Positions 24,228 through 33,634 are shown, counted from the stretch's first letter. The stretch is DNA of 64,000 bases from CAIWHR01 sp963734085 (GCA_963734085.1 CAVTFT010000020.1:1-64000), one strand, 5' to 3'. Notes: a model not told the origin generated them from the sequence alone. Program-made: numbers and translations.

Positions 24228-25181
24228 TTACTGCAGCCTCAGCCGGGCGACGTTGCCGCGCGTGTGCGGCGCCAGATCGACGCGCTGACCTTTCCACGTC
24301 AGCGTGACGTCGGCGGCGTTGCCGATGACGAGATCGAGCGGCGGCGAAGCGGTAAGCGCCTGCGTCGTGCCGCCGGCATTCATTCGCGACAGCACTACGG
24401 CGCCGGTGCGGTCTTTCACCTCGGTCCAGGAGAAGTCGCGGAAGGCAAGGACGAGCGGGGCGTTCGGCGCCGCTGTGGCGGCCGGCGCAGGCGGTGCCGC
24501 ATCGACCACCGCGGCGGTCGGCGGAGCGGTCGGGGCAGGACGATTTGCGCTGGCCAAGGTGCGCTCGGGCTCGCTGGTCGCGGGCGGCGGTAACGATGCG
24601 GGCGCGGTCCCCGCCGGCGGCGACGCTGCGCTCGTCGTCGGATTGGGCAGCGGTGTGCCGATGATTTCCGGTGCCGGCGCAGGCGTGTTGGCGGGTTGTT
24701 CTGGCGGCTGCATTTCGCGCGCGGCGCTGTCTCGCGTATCGGTTGGCGCGCGCATCTGCTCGTAGGCAACCGTGGCGCCGATGATCGCGACCAGCGTTAC
24801 GGGGATCGCCCAGCGCGTCCAGCTCGGTTTGCCGTTCTCGGCGGTGGGCAATTCGCCGATCGAGGGCGCCGTGGGCTGCAGCGCAGGCGATTCGAGCGTC
24901 GGCGCCGCCGCTGCCGCGGGCAGCGCGCTCAACACCGGCTCGGGATCGAGGCGAACAAGCCGCGCGTAGTTGCGCACGAAGCCGCGCACGAACGTCCGTC
25001 CCGGCAGGAGCGTGAATTCGCTGTCCTCGATCGCCTTCACCTGGCGCGGGGCGAGCTTCAGCTGTTGCGCAACCGCATCGACGGTCAGTCCCGCTGCTTC
25101 GCGCGCGGCGCGAAGCAGTGCACCGGCGGTCGCGGGTCCGTCGGGCGGGGGGGCATTCGCGTTGACTTCGAATTCGGTCAC
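24228..25181 (-). CDS. rodZ: RodZ-like cytoskeletal/helix-turn-helix membrane protein
   Basis: Bitopic protein linking MreB to the cell-wall elongation machinery, 317 residues from the GTG at 25181. It has an N-terminal Cro/CI-type HTH (GALLRAAREAAGLTVDAVAQ, KAIEDSEFTLLPGRTFVRGFVRNYA). One membrane segment is at about 133-150 (WAIPVTLVAIIGATVAYE). A long A/P-rich periplasmic linker leads to a C-terminal DUF4115 beta domain ending VARLRLQ. The GTG lies seven bases after the pilW stop. A long in-frame extension upstream is out-of-frame pilW coding sequence and is not used. Confidence 0.88.
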   Translation of the reverse strand: MTEFEVNANAPPPDGPATAGALLRAAREAAGLTVDAVAQQLKLAPRQVKAIEDSEFTLLPGRTFVRGFVRNYARLVRLDPEPVLSALPAAAAAPTLESPALQPTAPSIGELPTAENGKPSWTRWAIPVTLVAIIGATVAYEQMRAPTDTRDSAAREMQPPEQPANTPAPAPEIIGTPLPNPTTSAASPPAGTAPASLPPPATSEPERTLASANRPAPTAPPTAAVVDAAPPAPAATAAPNAPLVLAFRDFSWTEVKDRTGAVVLSRMNAGGTTQALTASPPLDLVIGNAADVTLTWKGQRVDLAPHTRGNVARLRLQ

Positions 25182-25188
25182 CGCTCGC

Positions 25189-25989
25189 TCATTCGCAGTT
25201 TCCCGTCGTGATGGCTTTTGTTTCGGCCGAGTCGGGATAGCGGTTTCGCAGTTGCGAAATGTAGGAGAGCTCGGCCTGGTGGTCGGCGAGCTTGCGCTCG
25301 ACGCACAATCCGAGATAGAGCGCCGCCGCCGTCGGGTTTGCCTGTTGGACGGCCGGCCGCATCCAGCCCCGCGCCTCGTTGTACTTCGATGCCTTGTAGG
25401 CGAGAAGCGCGAGACCGTATGCGGCGGTCGGATTGTTCGGCGACACGGCGAGCGCGCGCTTGAAATAGATCTCGGCGTTGGCAACGTCGCCGAAGGCCGC
25501 GCTGCACCGGCCGGCGTTGATGAGCGCGATCTCGGGCGTCTTGTACAGCGGATTGCGGATCGCGAGCTCGAACTCCGGTATCGCCTCGCGCGGATGGCCG
25601 GTCGTGCAGAGATACCAGCCCCAGTTGTGGCGGATCTCCGAATCCTGCGGGGCAAGCGCGAGCGCCCGCTGGAAGTTCTGCTCGGCCTTCGCGTTGTCGC
25701 CCATCATCGCGTAGACCAGGCCGAAGATGTTGTAGGTGGAGGCCCGATTCGGGTCGAGCTTCACCGCCTCGTTCAGCTCCTCGATCGCGACTTCCATCTG
25801 GCCGCGCTCGTAGTAGCCGGCGCCGAGCTCCGTATGGATCCGCGCGCGTTCCGCGAGGCTGACCTCCGGGGGCTTCGCCGGCGGTAACGGCTCCGGCGGC
25901 GCCGCTTCCCTGCCTTTCGGCGGTGACGAACAGGCGACGAGCGTCGCGATCAGGCAGCATGCGGCGGCGGCGCGAAGCGATGGGATCAT
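25189..25989 (-). CDS. pilW: type IV pilus biogenesis/stability lipoprotein PilW (PilF)
   Basis: TPR pilotin that helps assemble the PilQ secretin, 266 residues. The lipobox LVACSS with the acylated cysteine near residue 20 marks outer-membrane sorting. At least five TPR units follow from about 48 (ARIHTELGAGYYERGQMEVAIEELNEAV and similar). The rlmN-pilW-rodZ-ispG order is conserved in beta- and gammaproteobacteria. No other pilus genes are in the window. Confidence 0.92.
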   Translation of the reverse strand: MIPSLRAAAACCLIATLVACSSPPKGREAAPPEPLPPAKPPEVSLAERARIHTELGAGYYERGQMEVAIEELNEAVKLDPNRASTYNIFGLVYAMMGDNAKAEQNFQRALALAPQDSEIRHNWGWYLCTTGHPREAIPEFELAIRNPLYKTPEIALINAGRCSAAFGDVANAEIYFKRALAVSPNNPTAAYGLALLAYKASKYNEARGWMRPAVQQANPTAAALYLGLCVERKLADHQAELSYISQLRNRYPDSAETKAITTGNCE

Positions 25990-26008
25990 GGTGCTTCCGG
26001 GGCGGTGT

Positions 26009-27133
26009 TCAAGGCGCGGTCGACGGAGTCGCCGCGGGGTGGATGCGCGTCACCCGGCGCTTGGTGCGGTCCTGCACGCGTCCCGCCAACTGCCCGCACG
26101 CGGCGTCGATGTCCTCGCCACGCGTCTTGCGGATCGTCGTGACGAGACCCGCGTCCATCAGCAGCCGCTGGAAGGCGAGGATGCGCGGGCGTGGGCTCGT
26201 TGCGAACGGCGCGCCCGGGAACGGATTCCACGGGATCAGGTTCAGCTTGCACGGCACGTCGCGCACGAGGCGGACGAGCGCGCGGGCATGCTGGGCGGAG
26301 TCGTTGACGCCGTCCAGCATCACGTATTCGAACGTGACGAAATCGCGCGGCGCACGCTCGAGATAGCGCCGGCACGCGGCGAGCAGCTCGGCCAGCGGAT
26401 ACTTGCGATTGATCGGCACGAGCTCGTTGCGCAGCGCGTCGTCGGGCGCATGGAGCGAGACGGCGAGGGCGACCGGACATTCGCGCGCCAGGCGATCGAT
26501 CGCGGGGACGATGCCCGAAGTCGACAGCGTGACGCGCCGTCGCGACAGCCCGTAGGCATTGTCGTCGATGAACACGTTGAGCGCGGTGACGACGTTGTCG
26601 AAGTTGGCGAGCGGCTCGCCCATCCCCATCATCACGACATTGGTGATCGGCGCGCGGCCCCGCTCGACCCATGGACCGGTGACTCCGTCGCCCAGGAGCG
26701 TGCGATTCGCGTGCCACAGCTGGCCGACGATCTCGGCCGCAGTCAGGTTGCGATTGAAGCCCTGCTTGCCGGTCGAGCAGAACGCGCAGTCGAGCGCGCA
26801 GCCTGCCTGCGACGAAATGCACAGCGTGCCGCGATCGTCTTCCGGGATGTACACCATCTCGACCGCGTTGGCGCCGCCGACGTCGAGCAGCCACTTGCGC
26901 GTGCCGTCCGTGGCGGCCGTGTCGCTGATGACGACGGGAGCGCGGACCTCGGCCGCGGCAGCGAGTTTTTCGCGCAGCGGCTTCGAGAGATCGGTCATCG
27001 CGTTGATGTCGTCGGCGAGACGCTGGTGGATCCAGTGCGCGACCTGCTTCGCGCGGAAGGGCTTCTCGCCCAATTCGGCGAAGAGCGCCGTCAGGCCGGC
27101 GGCATCGAGGTCGAGAAGGTTGGTCTTGGCCAC
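26009..27133 (-). CDS. rlmN: dual-specificity 23S rRNA/tRNA (adenine-C2) methyltransferase
   Basis: Radical SAM enzyme that methylates A2503 of 23S rRNA and A37 of some tRNAs, 374 residues. The cluster motif CALDCAFC is at about 118-125. The resolving C-terminal cysteine is in DIDAACGQLAGR. MGMGEPLANFDNV and GVNDSAQHARAL are also family-typical. It lies between ndk and pilW. Confidence 0.96.
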   Translation of the reverse strand: MAKTNLLDLDAAGLTALFAELGEKPFRAKQVAHWIHQRLADDINAMTDLSKPLREKLAAAAEVRAPVVISDTAATDGTRKWLLDVGGANAVEMVYIPEDDRGTLCISSQAGCALDCAFCSTGKQGFNRNLTAAEIVGQLWHANRTLLGDGVTGPWVERGRAPITNVVMMGMGEPLANFDNVVTALNVFIDDNAYGLSRRRVTLSTSGIVPAIDRLARECPVALAVSLHAPDDALRNELVPINRKYPLAELLAACRRYLERAPRDFVTFEYVMLDGVNDSAQHARALVRLVRDVPCKLNLIPWNPFPGAPFATSPRPRILAFQRLLMDAGLVTTIRKTRGEDIDAACGQLAGRVQDRTKRRVTRIHPAATPSTAP

Positions 27134-27146
27134 GTGAGGACGTCGC

Positions 27147-27572
<426 letters not shown>

Positions 27573-27611
27573 ACTGGCGACTCCGATGCGATAAATGCAA
27601 GTAAATTCAAA

Positions 27612-27640
27612 ATTATAGCAGGTCGCACCTGCCTTGTCCC
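27612..27640 (-). promoter_or_regulatory. sigma-70 promoter of the ndk operon
   Basis: The minus strand has GGGACA (27640-27635), a 17-base spacer and a perfect TATAAT (27617-27612). Transcription would start near 27604, about 32 bases before the ndk ATG at 27572. The spacer contains the perfect dyad described separately. Confidence 0.75.
27618..27632. repeat. 15-bp perfect dyad inside the ndk promoter spacer
   Basis: GCAGGT-CGC-ACCTGC is a perfect inverted repeat placed between the -10 and -35 elements, where a bound protein would block RNA polymerase. It is a candidate operator; the regulator is unknown. Confidence 0.5.
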
Positions 27641-27717
27641 CGGGGTCGCGCCGCGCATTTCTCGCCTTGCGTCCGACGACCTGCCGAGAGTCGAGCAGGC
27701 GATGGCATCACTAAACA

Positions 27718-27741
27718 AACGGGCGCCGAGGGGCGCCCGTT
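27718..27741 (-). terminator. terminator of the TRAP transporter operon
   Basis: AACGGGCGCC (27718-27727) and GGCGCCCGTT (27732-27741) form a perfect ten-base stem with a GAGG loop. On the minus strand it is followed by TGTTTAG, a weak T-run. It lies 24 bases past the dctM stop. Confidence 0.7.
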
Positions 27742-27764
27742 GGCAGGTACAGCAAGAGCGCGAC

Positions 27765-29159
27765 CTACATCATCCCGAGCGTCTTCGGCAGCCAGATCGA
27801 CATCGTCGGCCAGTAGGTGACGGCCAGGAGAAATACCAGCATCGTGAGGAGCCACGGCCACACGGCAACCGTGAGCTCGGTGATTCCCATCTTGGTGATC
27901 CCCGAGGCCACGTAGAGATTGAGGCCCACCGGCGGGTGGCACATGCCGACCTCCATGTTGACGGTCATCATGATGCCGAAATGCACGGGATCGATGCCGA
28001 GCTTGATCGCGACCGGGAACAGGATCGGAGCCATGATCAGCACGATCGAGCTGGGCTCCATGACATTGCCGGCGAGCAGCAGGATGACGTTGACGAAGAG
28101 CAGGAAGGCGACGACGCCAAGGCCCTTGTCGAGCATCCACGCGGCGAGCTCCTGCGGAATCTGCTCGGAGGTCATCAGGTAGCTGAACATCACCGCGTTG
28201 GTGATGATGTAGAGCAGCATCGCGCTCATGTTGGCCGAATCGAGCAGCACTTTCGGCACCTTCGCGAGCGTCATGTCCTTGTAGACGAACACCGCGACGA
28301 AGAACGCGTAGACGGCGCTCATCGCCGCCGCCTCGGTCGGCGTGAAGATTCCCGTGTAGATCCCGCCGATCACGACGATGATCAGCAGCAGGCCCCAGAT
28401 CGCCTCGCGGAACGTGCGCGCCCGCTCGCCCCAGCTCGCGACCGGCTGGCGCGGGTAGTTGTTCTTGCGCGCGCGCCACCACGTCGTGAGGCCGAGCATC
28501 GTGGCGAGGATGATCCCGGGAATGATGCCGGCGATGAACAGCGCGCCGACCGACGTATTGGTGGCGACCGCGTACATCACCATGACGATCGACGGCGGGA
28601 TCAGGATGCCGAGCGCACCCGAGGTCGTGATGACGCCCGCGCCGAAGCGCGCGGGAAAGCCCTGCTTGATCATCGCCGGCAGGATGATCGAGCCGATCGC
28701 GACGACGGTCGCCGGCGAACTGCCGGACACCGCGGCGAACAACGCGCAGGCCACGACGCCCGCGAGCCCGAGCCCGCCGGGCCAGTGGCCCACCATCGAC
28801 GAGGCGAAGTTGATCATCCGCCGCGCGACGCCGCCGTGGGTGAGGAAGTTGCCGGCGAGAATGAAGAACGGGATCGCCATGATCTCGAACTTCTCGATGC
28901 CGGTGAAGAGCTTCAGCGCCACCGATTCGATCGGCACCGTGGTCATCGTGAACAGGTACGTGAGCACGGTGAGGCCGAGCGAGATCGAGATCGGCATCCC
29001 GGTGAGCATCAGGCCAAAGAGGAGCGCGAAAATGATCCACGCGTTGTTGAGCGGCAGCCCGCCGAGCTTCATCGCGACGGGAATCGCGATCAGCACCGGC
29101 GGGATGAGCCCCGGCCAGCGTGGCGCGTTGGCGGGAACGGGGGGGACGAGCGTGCTCAT
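27765..29159 (-). CDS. dctM: TRAP transporter large permease DctM
   Basis: Main membrane channel of a sodium-driven tripartite TRAP uptake system, 464 residues with about twelve hydrophobic segments. The ATG at 29159 has GGGGGAGG six bases upstream and overlaps the dctQ stop by four bases. Family-typical segments include FFILAGNFLTHGGVARRMI, GSSPATVVAIGSIILPAM, LGILIPPSIVMVMYAVATN and GICHPPVGLNLYV-like (here GMCHPPVGLNLYV). The substrate is probably a C4-dicarboxylate or related organic acid. Confidence 0.94.
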   Translation of the reverse strand: MSTLVPPVPANAPRWPGLIPPVLIAIPVAMKLGGLPLNNAWIIFALLFGLMLTGMPISISLGLTVLTYLFTMTTVPIESVALKLFTGIEKFEIMAIPFFILAGNFLTHGGVARRMINFASSMVGHWPGGLGLAGVVACALFAAVSGSSPATVVAIGSIILPAMIKQGFPARFGAGVITTSGALGILIPPSIVMVMYAVATNTSVGALFIAGIIPGIILATMLGLTTWWRARKNNYPRQPVASWGERARTFREAIWGLLLIIVVIGGIYTGIFTPTEAAAMSAVYAFFVAVFVYKDMTLAKVPKVLLDSANMSAMLLYIITNAVMFSYLMTSEQIPQELAAWMLDKGLGVVAFLLFVNVILLLAGNVMEPSSIVLIMAPILFPVAIKLGIDPVHFGIMMTVNMEVGMCHPPVGLNLYVASGITKMGITELTVAVWPWLLTMLVFLLAVTYWPTMSIWLPKTLGMM

Positions 29160-29767
29160 TTGCGACCTCCCCCGGCCACGTCGGCGGGGTGAAGGTTGTC
29201 CGGCAATGCGTAGGGGATGATGTCGGCCGCTTCCTCGATGCCTTCGACGTGCGCGACGTCGTGATGCGGCAGCTCGCCCGTTTTCGCAAAGTGCCAGGCC
29301 ACCTGCAGAAAGCGGAAGCACATGAGGTAGGAACCGAAGGGGATGCAAAGGTAGACGATCCACTTCGGGATCTCGAGGTCGGGCGAGGTCGAGCTCGTCT
29401 GCGCTATGTCCCAGGTGAACTTCGCGCCCAGCGTGCCGACGATGCCGGTGAATGTGGCGCCTGCGAGCAAGCCGAAAAGCACGTACGCCTTGCGCGTCGT
29501 GCTGGGGAGACGGTTGATCATCACGTCGACCCCGACGTGGATGCCCGTGCGGACGCCGTATGCGGCGCCGAACTTCGCCATCCACACGAACATGTAGATG
29601 CAAAGCTCCTGCGCCCAGGAGAGGTCGATCTTGAGCAGCGCATCCTGGACGACCGGGATCGGGGCGCCGGCGGCGTACCGATGGACGACGGCGACAAAGA
29701 TCAGCAGCGTCGCGGCGCCCATCAGGAACGCGATCAGCCACTCTTCGAGGTGATCAAGAACCTTCAC
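29156..29767 (-). CDS. dctQ: TRAP transporter small permease DctQ
   Basis: Four-helix membrane subunit that couples the binding protein to DctM, 203 residues. The GTG at 29767 has AGGGAGAAG close upstream and gives the usual start VKVLDHLEEWLIAFLMGAA. A longer reading to 29803 adds polar non-homologous residues. Conserved ELCIYMFVWMAKFGAAYGVR is present. The C-terminal tail of about 35 residues is longer than in many DctQ proteins. Confidence 0.92.
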   Translation of the reverse strand: MKVLDHLEEWLIAFLMGAATLLIFVAVVHRYAAGAPIPVVQDALLKIDLSWAQELCIYMFVWMAKFGAAYGVRTGIHVGVDVMINRLPSTTRKAYVLFGLLAGATFTGIVGTLGAKFTWDIAQTSSTSPDLEIPKWIVYLCIPFGSYLMCFRFLQVAWHFAKTGELPHHDVAHVEGIEEAADIIPYALPDNLHPADVAGGGRK

Positions 29768-29810
29768 GTTCTTCTCCCTCTGGCAGCCGCCCCGCAGCAC
29801 CAACGCGCGG

Positions 29811-29927
29811 CGAATTAACCGGCGCGGTTTCTGCGCCGGTTGAATTCGACGGCAGCGACAATTAACCGGCGCGCAGCCGGCGTCACCCTGAACTACCTAC
29901 TGCGTGCCGCGCCGGTTCAATTCGCGG
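29811..29927. repeat. cluster of four alternating repeats between dctP and dctQ
   Basis: The core AACCGGCGC occurs in alternating orientation at 29817-29825, 29833-29841, 29864-29872 and 29909-29917. The first pair extends to arms of about fifteen bases (CGAATTAACCGGCGC and its near-complement) around a seven-base loop. The cluster fills the 175-base gap between the binding-protein gene and the small permease gene. Confidence 0.75.
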
Positions 29928-29942
29928 CTGCGGTGATCGCCG

Positions 29943-30944
29943 TCACGGTTTGAACCCCGTCTCCTTGTAGACCTCGTCGATGATGTCCTTGCCGATGCGC
30001 GACTCGTTTTCCTTGTGCACCGGGAGCAGCGCCTTCTTCATCGCCGCTTTCTGTTCCGGCGTGAGCTTGATGATCTCCGTCTTGCCGGTCTTCCTGACCG
30101 CTTCCAGCGCGTCGTCGTTTTCCTTCTGCGCGATGTCGTTCGCGTACTTGGTCGCGTCCTTCATCGCGCCCTCGAGCGTCGTGCGGATGTCCGGCGGCAG
30201 CCCGTCCCAGAACTTCTTGTTCGTGATCACCGCGTACTCGATCACGCCGTGCTCGGTCAGCGCGAAATACTTCTGCACTTCCTGCATCTTCTGCGTGTAG
30301 AAGTTCGACGGCGGATTCTCGGTCCCGTCGACCACGCCCGTCTGCAGCGCCTGGTACACCTCCGAGAACGCCATCACCTGCGGAATCGCACCCAGCGCCT
30401 TGATCTCGTCGCCCAGCACTTTCGAGGACTGGATGCGCATCTTGAGACCCTTGTAGTCGGCAGGCACGTGCAGCGGCTTGTTGGCACTGAAGTCCTTGAA
30501 GCCGTTGTCCCAGAACGCGAGGCCGATGATGCCCTTGCTCTCGAGCTTCTTGAACAGCAGCTCCGCAACCTTGCCGCCGGTCACCTTGTGCAGGTCTTCG
30601 CGGTCGTCGAAAATGTACGGCAGATCGAACACTTCGAACTCGCGCACGCCGAGCGGTCCGAACTTCGCCACCGACGGCGCGAGCATCTGCACCGACCCCA
30701 GCTGCAGCGCCTCCATCTCCTCGCCGTCCTTGAACAGCGAGCTGTTGGGGTACACCTCGACCTTGACCCGCCCCTTCGTGCGTTCCTCCGCCAGTTTCTT
30801 GAAGTACTCGGCGCCCTTGCCCTTCGGTGTATCCACCGCCACCACGTGGCTGAACTTGATGACGATCGGCTGTTGCGCCGATACGACGCCGGCCGCTGCA
30901 AGGATTGTCGCCGCGGCAACGGCCAGTACGAAATGGAGCTTCAT
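29943..30944 (-). CDS. dctP: TRAP transporter substrate-binding protein DctP
   Basis: Periplasmic binding protein of the DctP family, 333 residues. The signal peptide is FVLAVAAATILAAAGVVSAQ. Conserved features are IKFSHVVAVDTPKGKGAEYF, PYIFDDREDLHKV, the ligand-contact region MRIQSSKVLGDEIKALGA with the arginine that binds the carboxylate, and EVYQALQTGVVDGTENPPSNFY. It is first in the dctP-dctQ-dctM operon. The sequence resembles C4-dicarboxylate binders, but the ligand is inferred. Confidence 0.95.
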   Translation of the reverse strand: MKLHFVLAVAAATILAAAGVVSAQQPIVIKFSHVVAVDTPKGKGAEYFKKLAEERTKGRVKVEVYPNSSLFKDGEEMEALQLGSVQMLAPSVAKFGPLGVREFEVFDLPYIFDDREDLHKVTGGKVAELLFKKLESKGIIGLAFWDNGFKDFSANKPLHVPADYKGLKMRIQSSKVLGDEIKALGAIPQVMAFSEVYQALQTGVVDGTENPPSNFYTQKMQEVQKYFALTEHGVIEYAVITNKKFWDGLPPDIRTTLEGAMKDATKYANDIAQKENDDALEAVRKTGKTEIIKLTPEQKAAMKKALLPVHKENESRIGKDIIDEVYKETGFKP

Positions 30945-31147
30945 GGATTCCTCCTAGAATTTTCTCGCGCGGACATGGCGCTTTCTTGGGAGCTGGCGCG
31001 TCTTGGGTGCGCCCATCGCGATTGCGGCAGATTAGGCCCGCAACCGCCCTTCCTGTCAATCGAACAACCCTCCCGCGGTCCGACGCCGCCTTCGCGTCGG
31101 CGGCGACGGGTTGCCGACGAGGCTACGCGCTGCGCCGATCTCCTTCG

Positions 31148-31161
31148 TTGATTGACATCAA
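31148..31161. promoter_or_regulatory. perfect FNR/ANR-type box upstream of dctP
   Basis: TTGATTGACATCAA matches TTGAT-N4-ATCAA at all ten defined positions. On the minus strand TAGCCT (31125-31120) lies exactly where a -10 element would be if the box were centred at -41.5, the class II activation position. The predicted dctP transcript starts near 31113. The rest of the 271-base gap 30945-31215 shows nothing else convincing. Confidence 0.6.
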
Positions 31162-31215
31162 CCCGCCTGGTCGAAAGAGCATCGGTCGGGGCGCCGAAAA
31201 CGCCGGCATCGGCCT

Positions 31216-32607
31216 TCATGGTCGGTGCAACCCTGCTGTCGGGTGCCAGCGCACGTCACAGCCGGGCGCGCCGGCGGTAGCCGCGAATGCGATGTCGACA
31301 CCGATACCGGGCACCGCCGCGAGCGCGTCGCCGCACCACACGAGCGGGAGCGCATCGCGCTGCCAGGCTGGCATGCCCACGCTTTGCAGCAGCCGCTTCA
31401 ACGCCTGGCGCGGCCGATCGCCGCCGAGGCGAATGCGCTCGCCGCCTGCGCGGGGCCGAACGACTATCGGTCCCTGCGCGAGCACGGTGGCGGCGAGTCC
31501 GGTTCCGGGCGTCGGCGTGAATTCGAGCGTGCCGTGCGGCAGGGCGAGTCTCGTTTCGCCGCGCCAGGGGAGTGCGAACGGGGCAACGACCGGCGCGTGG
31601 ACGACAATATGTCCGCGATGGACGCCGAGCTCGACGCCGTCGTGCGCGAGCCGCACACGTGCGTCGTCGGACGCGCGTGCGAGTTGGCGCTGCATCGCGG
31701 CGAGCCGCGCCGCCGACGGTGCGCGCAATCCCTGCCGGTGCAGGAACCAGCGCAGCAGATTCCGCGCGCGATGCGGCGCGGCGGCGGCCAGTTGCGAGAA
31801 CGCTTCGCGATCGAGCATCTCTCCGGCGGCATCGTCGCGAGCGAGTGCGTCGCCCGCGTCCAGCGCCGCAAGCTCGTCCGCAAGCCGCGCCGCCTCCGCC
31901 TGGTGGGCCGCGGCGCGCACGAGCGTCGCCGGATAACCGGGAAAGGCGCTCGCAAGGCGCGGCGCAATCTCGTGCCGCAGAAAGTTGCGTCGCAGCGCGA
32001 CATCAGCATTCGATTCGTCGTCGACCCACGCAAGGCCGTGCACCTTTGCATACGCGCCGATCGCCGCGCCCGGAAGCGCGAGAAACGGGCGCAGCAGCGG
32101 CGGCCCCGCGCGCCGGGCCTGGAGCGACGGCATCGCAGCGAGGCCTTGCGGCCCCGCGCCGCGCAGGAGTTGCAGCAGCAACGTCTCCGCCTGGTCGTCG
32201 GCATGATGCCCGAGCGCAACGAAATCGGCATCGATCGCCTCGAACACCCGATAGCGGGCGTCGCGCGCCGCCGCTTCGAGCCCGGTGCGCTCCGAATGTT
32301 TGACCGCGACGCTGTGCACGGTCAGCGGCACGCCGCGCTGCGCGCACTCCGCGCTGCAGAATTCCGCCCAAGCACCCGCGTTAGGGGAGAGCCCATGATT
32401 GACATGGATCGCGGCAAGGGCGAAGCCGCACGCGGGCGCGAGTTGCGCGAGCGCGTCAAGCAGCACCATCGAATCGCGCCCGCCGGAGAGCGCCGCTGCA
32501 ATGCGCAGCGGGGCGGCGGCGGCGCGGGCGCTGCGCGGCGCCTCGGTCGCGCACGCGGCGAGCGCAGCGGCGAGCGCGGCGAGCACGGGATCGCCGCAGC
32601 GGCGCAT
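31216..32607 (-). CDS. tilS: tRNA(Ile)-lysidine synthase
   Basis: ATP-dependent enzyme that converts C34 of tRNA-Ile(CAU) to lysidine so that it reads AUA. From the ATG at 32607 it has 463 residues. The PP-loop is ALSGGRDSMVLLDAL. Other family signatures are HVNHGLSPNAGAWAEFC, ALGHHADDQAETLLLQLLRG and DDESNADVALRRNFLRHEI. A C-terminal TilS substrate-binding domain is present. The frame is open back to 32697, overlapping accA, so the start is uncertain. It follows accA, as in many betaproteobacteria. Confidence 0.9.
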   Translation of the reverse strand: MRRCGDPVLAALAAALAACATEAPRSARAAAAPLRIAAALSGGRDSMVLLDALAQLAPACGFALAAIHVNHGLSPNAGAWAEFCSAECAQRGVPLTVHSVAVKHSERTGLEAAARDARYRVFEAIDADFVALGHHADDQAETLLLQLLRGAGPQGLAAMPSLQARRAGPPLLRPFLALPGAAIGAYAKVHGLAWVDDESNADVALRRNFLRHEIAPRLASAFPGYPATLVRAAAHQAEAARLADELAALDAGDALARDDAAGEMLDREAFSQLAAAAPHRARNLLRWFLHRQGLRAPSAARLAAMQRQLARASDDARVRLAHDGVELGVHRGHIVVHAPVVAPFALPWRGETRLALPHGTLEFTPTPGTGLAATVLAQGPIVVRPRAGGERIRLGGDRPRQALKRLLQSVGMPAWQRDALPLVWCGDALAAVPGIGVDIAFAATAGAPGCDVRWHPTAGLHRP

Positions 32608-32665
32608 CGCATCCGGCGCGCCCGCGAGCGTCCTCTCGCCGCGCCGAGAAGCGCCGGCACCGGCG

Positions 32666-33634
32666 TCAGCCGGCGGGGATCTCCTTGAACTTGCCATAGG
32701 AAAGGACTTTGTCCTCGCGCGTTTCGAGCAGCGTTTCGAGCGGCTGTTCCTGCGCTTGACGCAGCGCCTCGGTCAGGGCTTTCTTCAACGTGACCATCAT
32801 GCCCGCGTGATCGCGGTGCGCGCCGCCGAGCGGCTCGCTGATGACCTTGTCGATCAGGCCGAGTTGCTTCAAGCGCGGCGCGGTGATGCCGAGCGTCTCG
32901 GCGGCCTCCGCAGCGAAGTCGGCCGACTTCCACAGGATCGACGCGCAGCCTTCGGGCGAGATCACCGAGTACGTCGCGTACTGGAGCATCAGCGTGACGT
33001 CGCCAACGGCAATGGCGAGCGCACCGCCGGAACCGCCTTCGCCGACGACCGTGACGATGATCGGCACGCGCAAGCCGGCCATTTCGTAGAGGTTGCGTCC
33101 GATCGCTTCGGATTGTCCGCGCTCTTCTGCGCCGATGCCGGGGTAGGCGCCCGGCGTATCGACGAACGTGAACAGCGGCAGGCCGAACTTTTCGGCGAGC
33201 TTCATCAGCCGCAGCGCCTTGCGATAGCCCTCGGGCCGGGGCATCCCGAAGTTGCGGTAGATCTTCTCCTTCGTATCGCGCCCCTTCTGGTGACCGATCA
33301 GCATGCACGGCTGGCCGTTGAACCGCGCGAGGCCGCCGACGATCGCCGGGTCGTCGGCGTATGCGCGGTCGCCGTGCAGCTCGCGGAAATCGCTGAAGAG
33401 CCCGTTGACGTAATCGAGCGTGTACGGGCGCTGCGGATGGCGCGCGACCTGGGCGATCTGCCACGCGGTCAGCTTGCCGTAGATGTCCTTGGTGAGCTGC
33501 TGACTTTTTTTCTGCAGCCGGCTGATTTCGTCGGAAATATCGACGGCGGAGTCCTCGTGGACGTAGCGGAGCTCATCGATCTTCGCCTGCAGCTCGGCAA
33601 TCGGCTGCTCAAAGTCGAGGAAAGTCTGCTTCAT
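32666..33634 (-). CDS. accA: acetyl-CoA carboxylase carboxyltransferase subunit alpha
   Basis: Carboxyltransferase subunit that, with AccD, makes malonyl-CoA for fatty acid synthesis; 322 residues from the ATG at 33634 (MKQTFLDFEQPIAELQAKI). Conserved features include the leading coiled coil, QKGRDTKEKIYRNFGMPRPEGYRKA, DTPGAYPGIGAEERGQSEAI, GEGGSGGALAI and SVISPEGCASILWK. Readings further upstream are not homologous. Confidence 0.96.
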   Translation of the reverse strand: MKQTFLDFEQPIAELQAKIDELRYVHEDSAVDISDEISRLQKKSQQLTKDIYGKLTAWQIAQVARHPQRPYTLDYVNGLFSDFRELHGDRAYADDPAIVGGLARFNGQPCMLIGHQKGRDTKEKIYRNFGMPRPEGYRKALRLMKLAEKFGLPLFTFVDTPGAYPGIGAEERGQSEAIGRNLYEMAGLRVPIIVTVVGEGGSGGALAIAVGDVTLMLQYATYSVISPEGCASILWKSADFAAEAAETLGITAPRLKQLGLIDKVISEPLGGAHRDHAGMMVTLKKALTEALRQAQEQPLETLLETREDKVLSYGKFKEIPAG

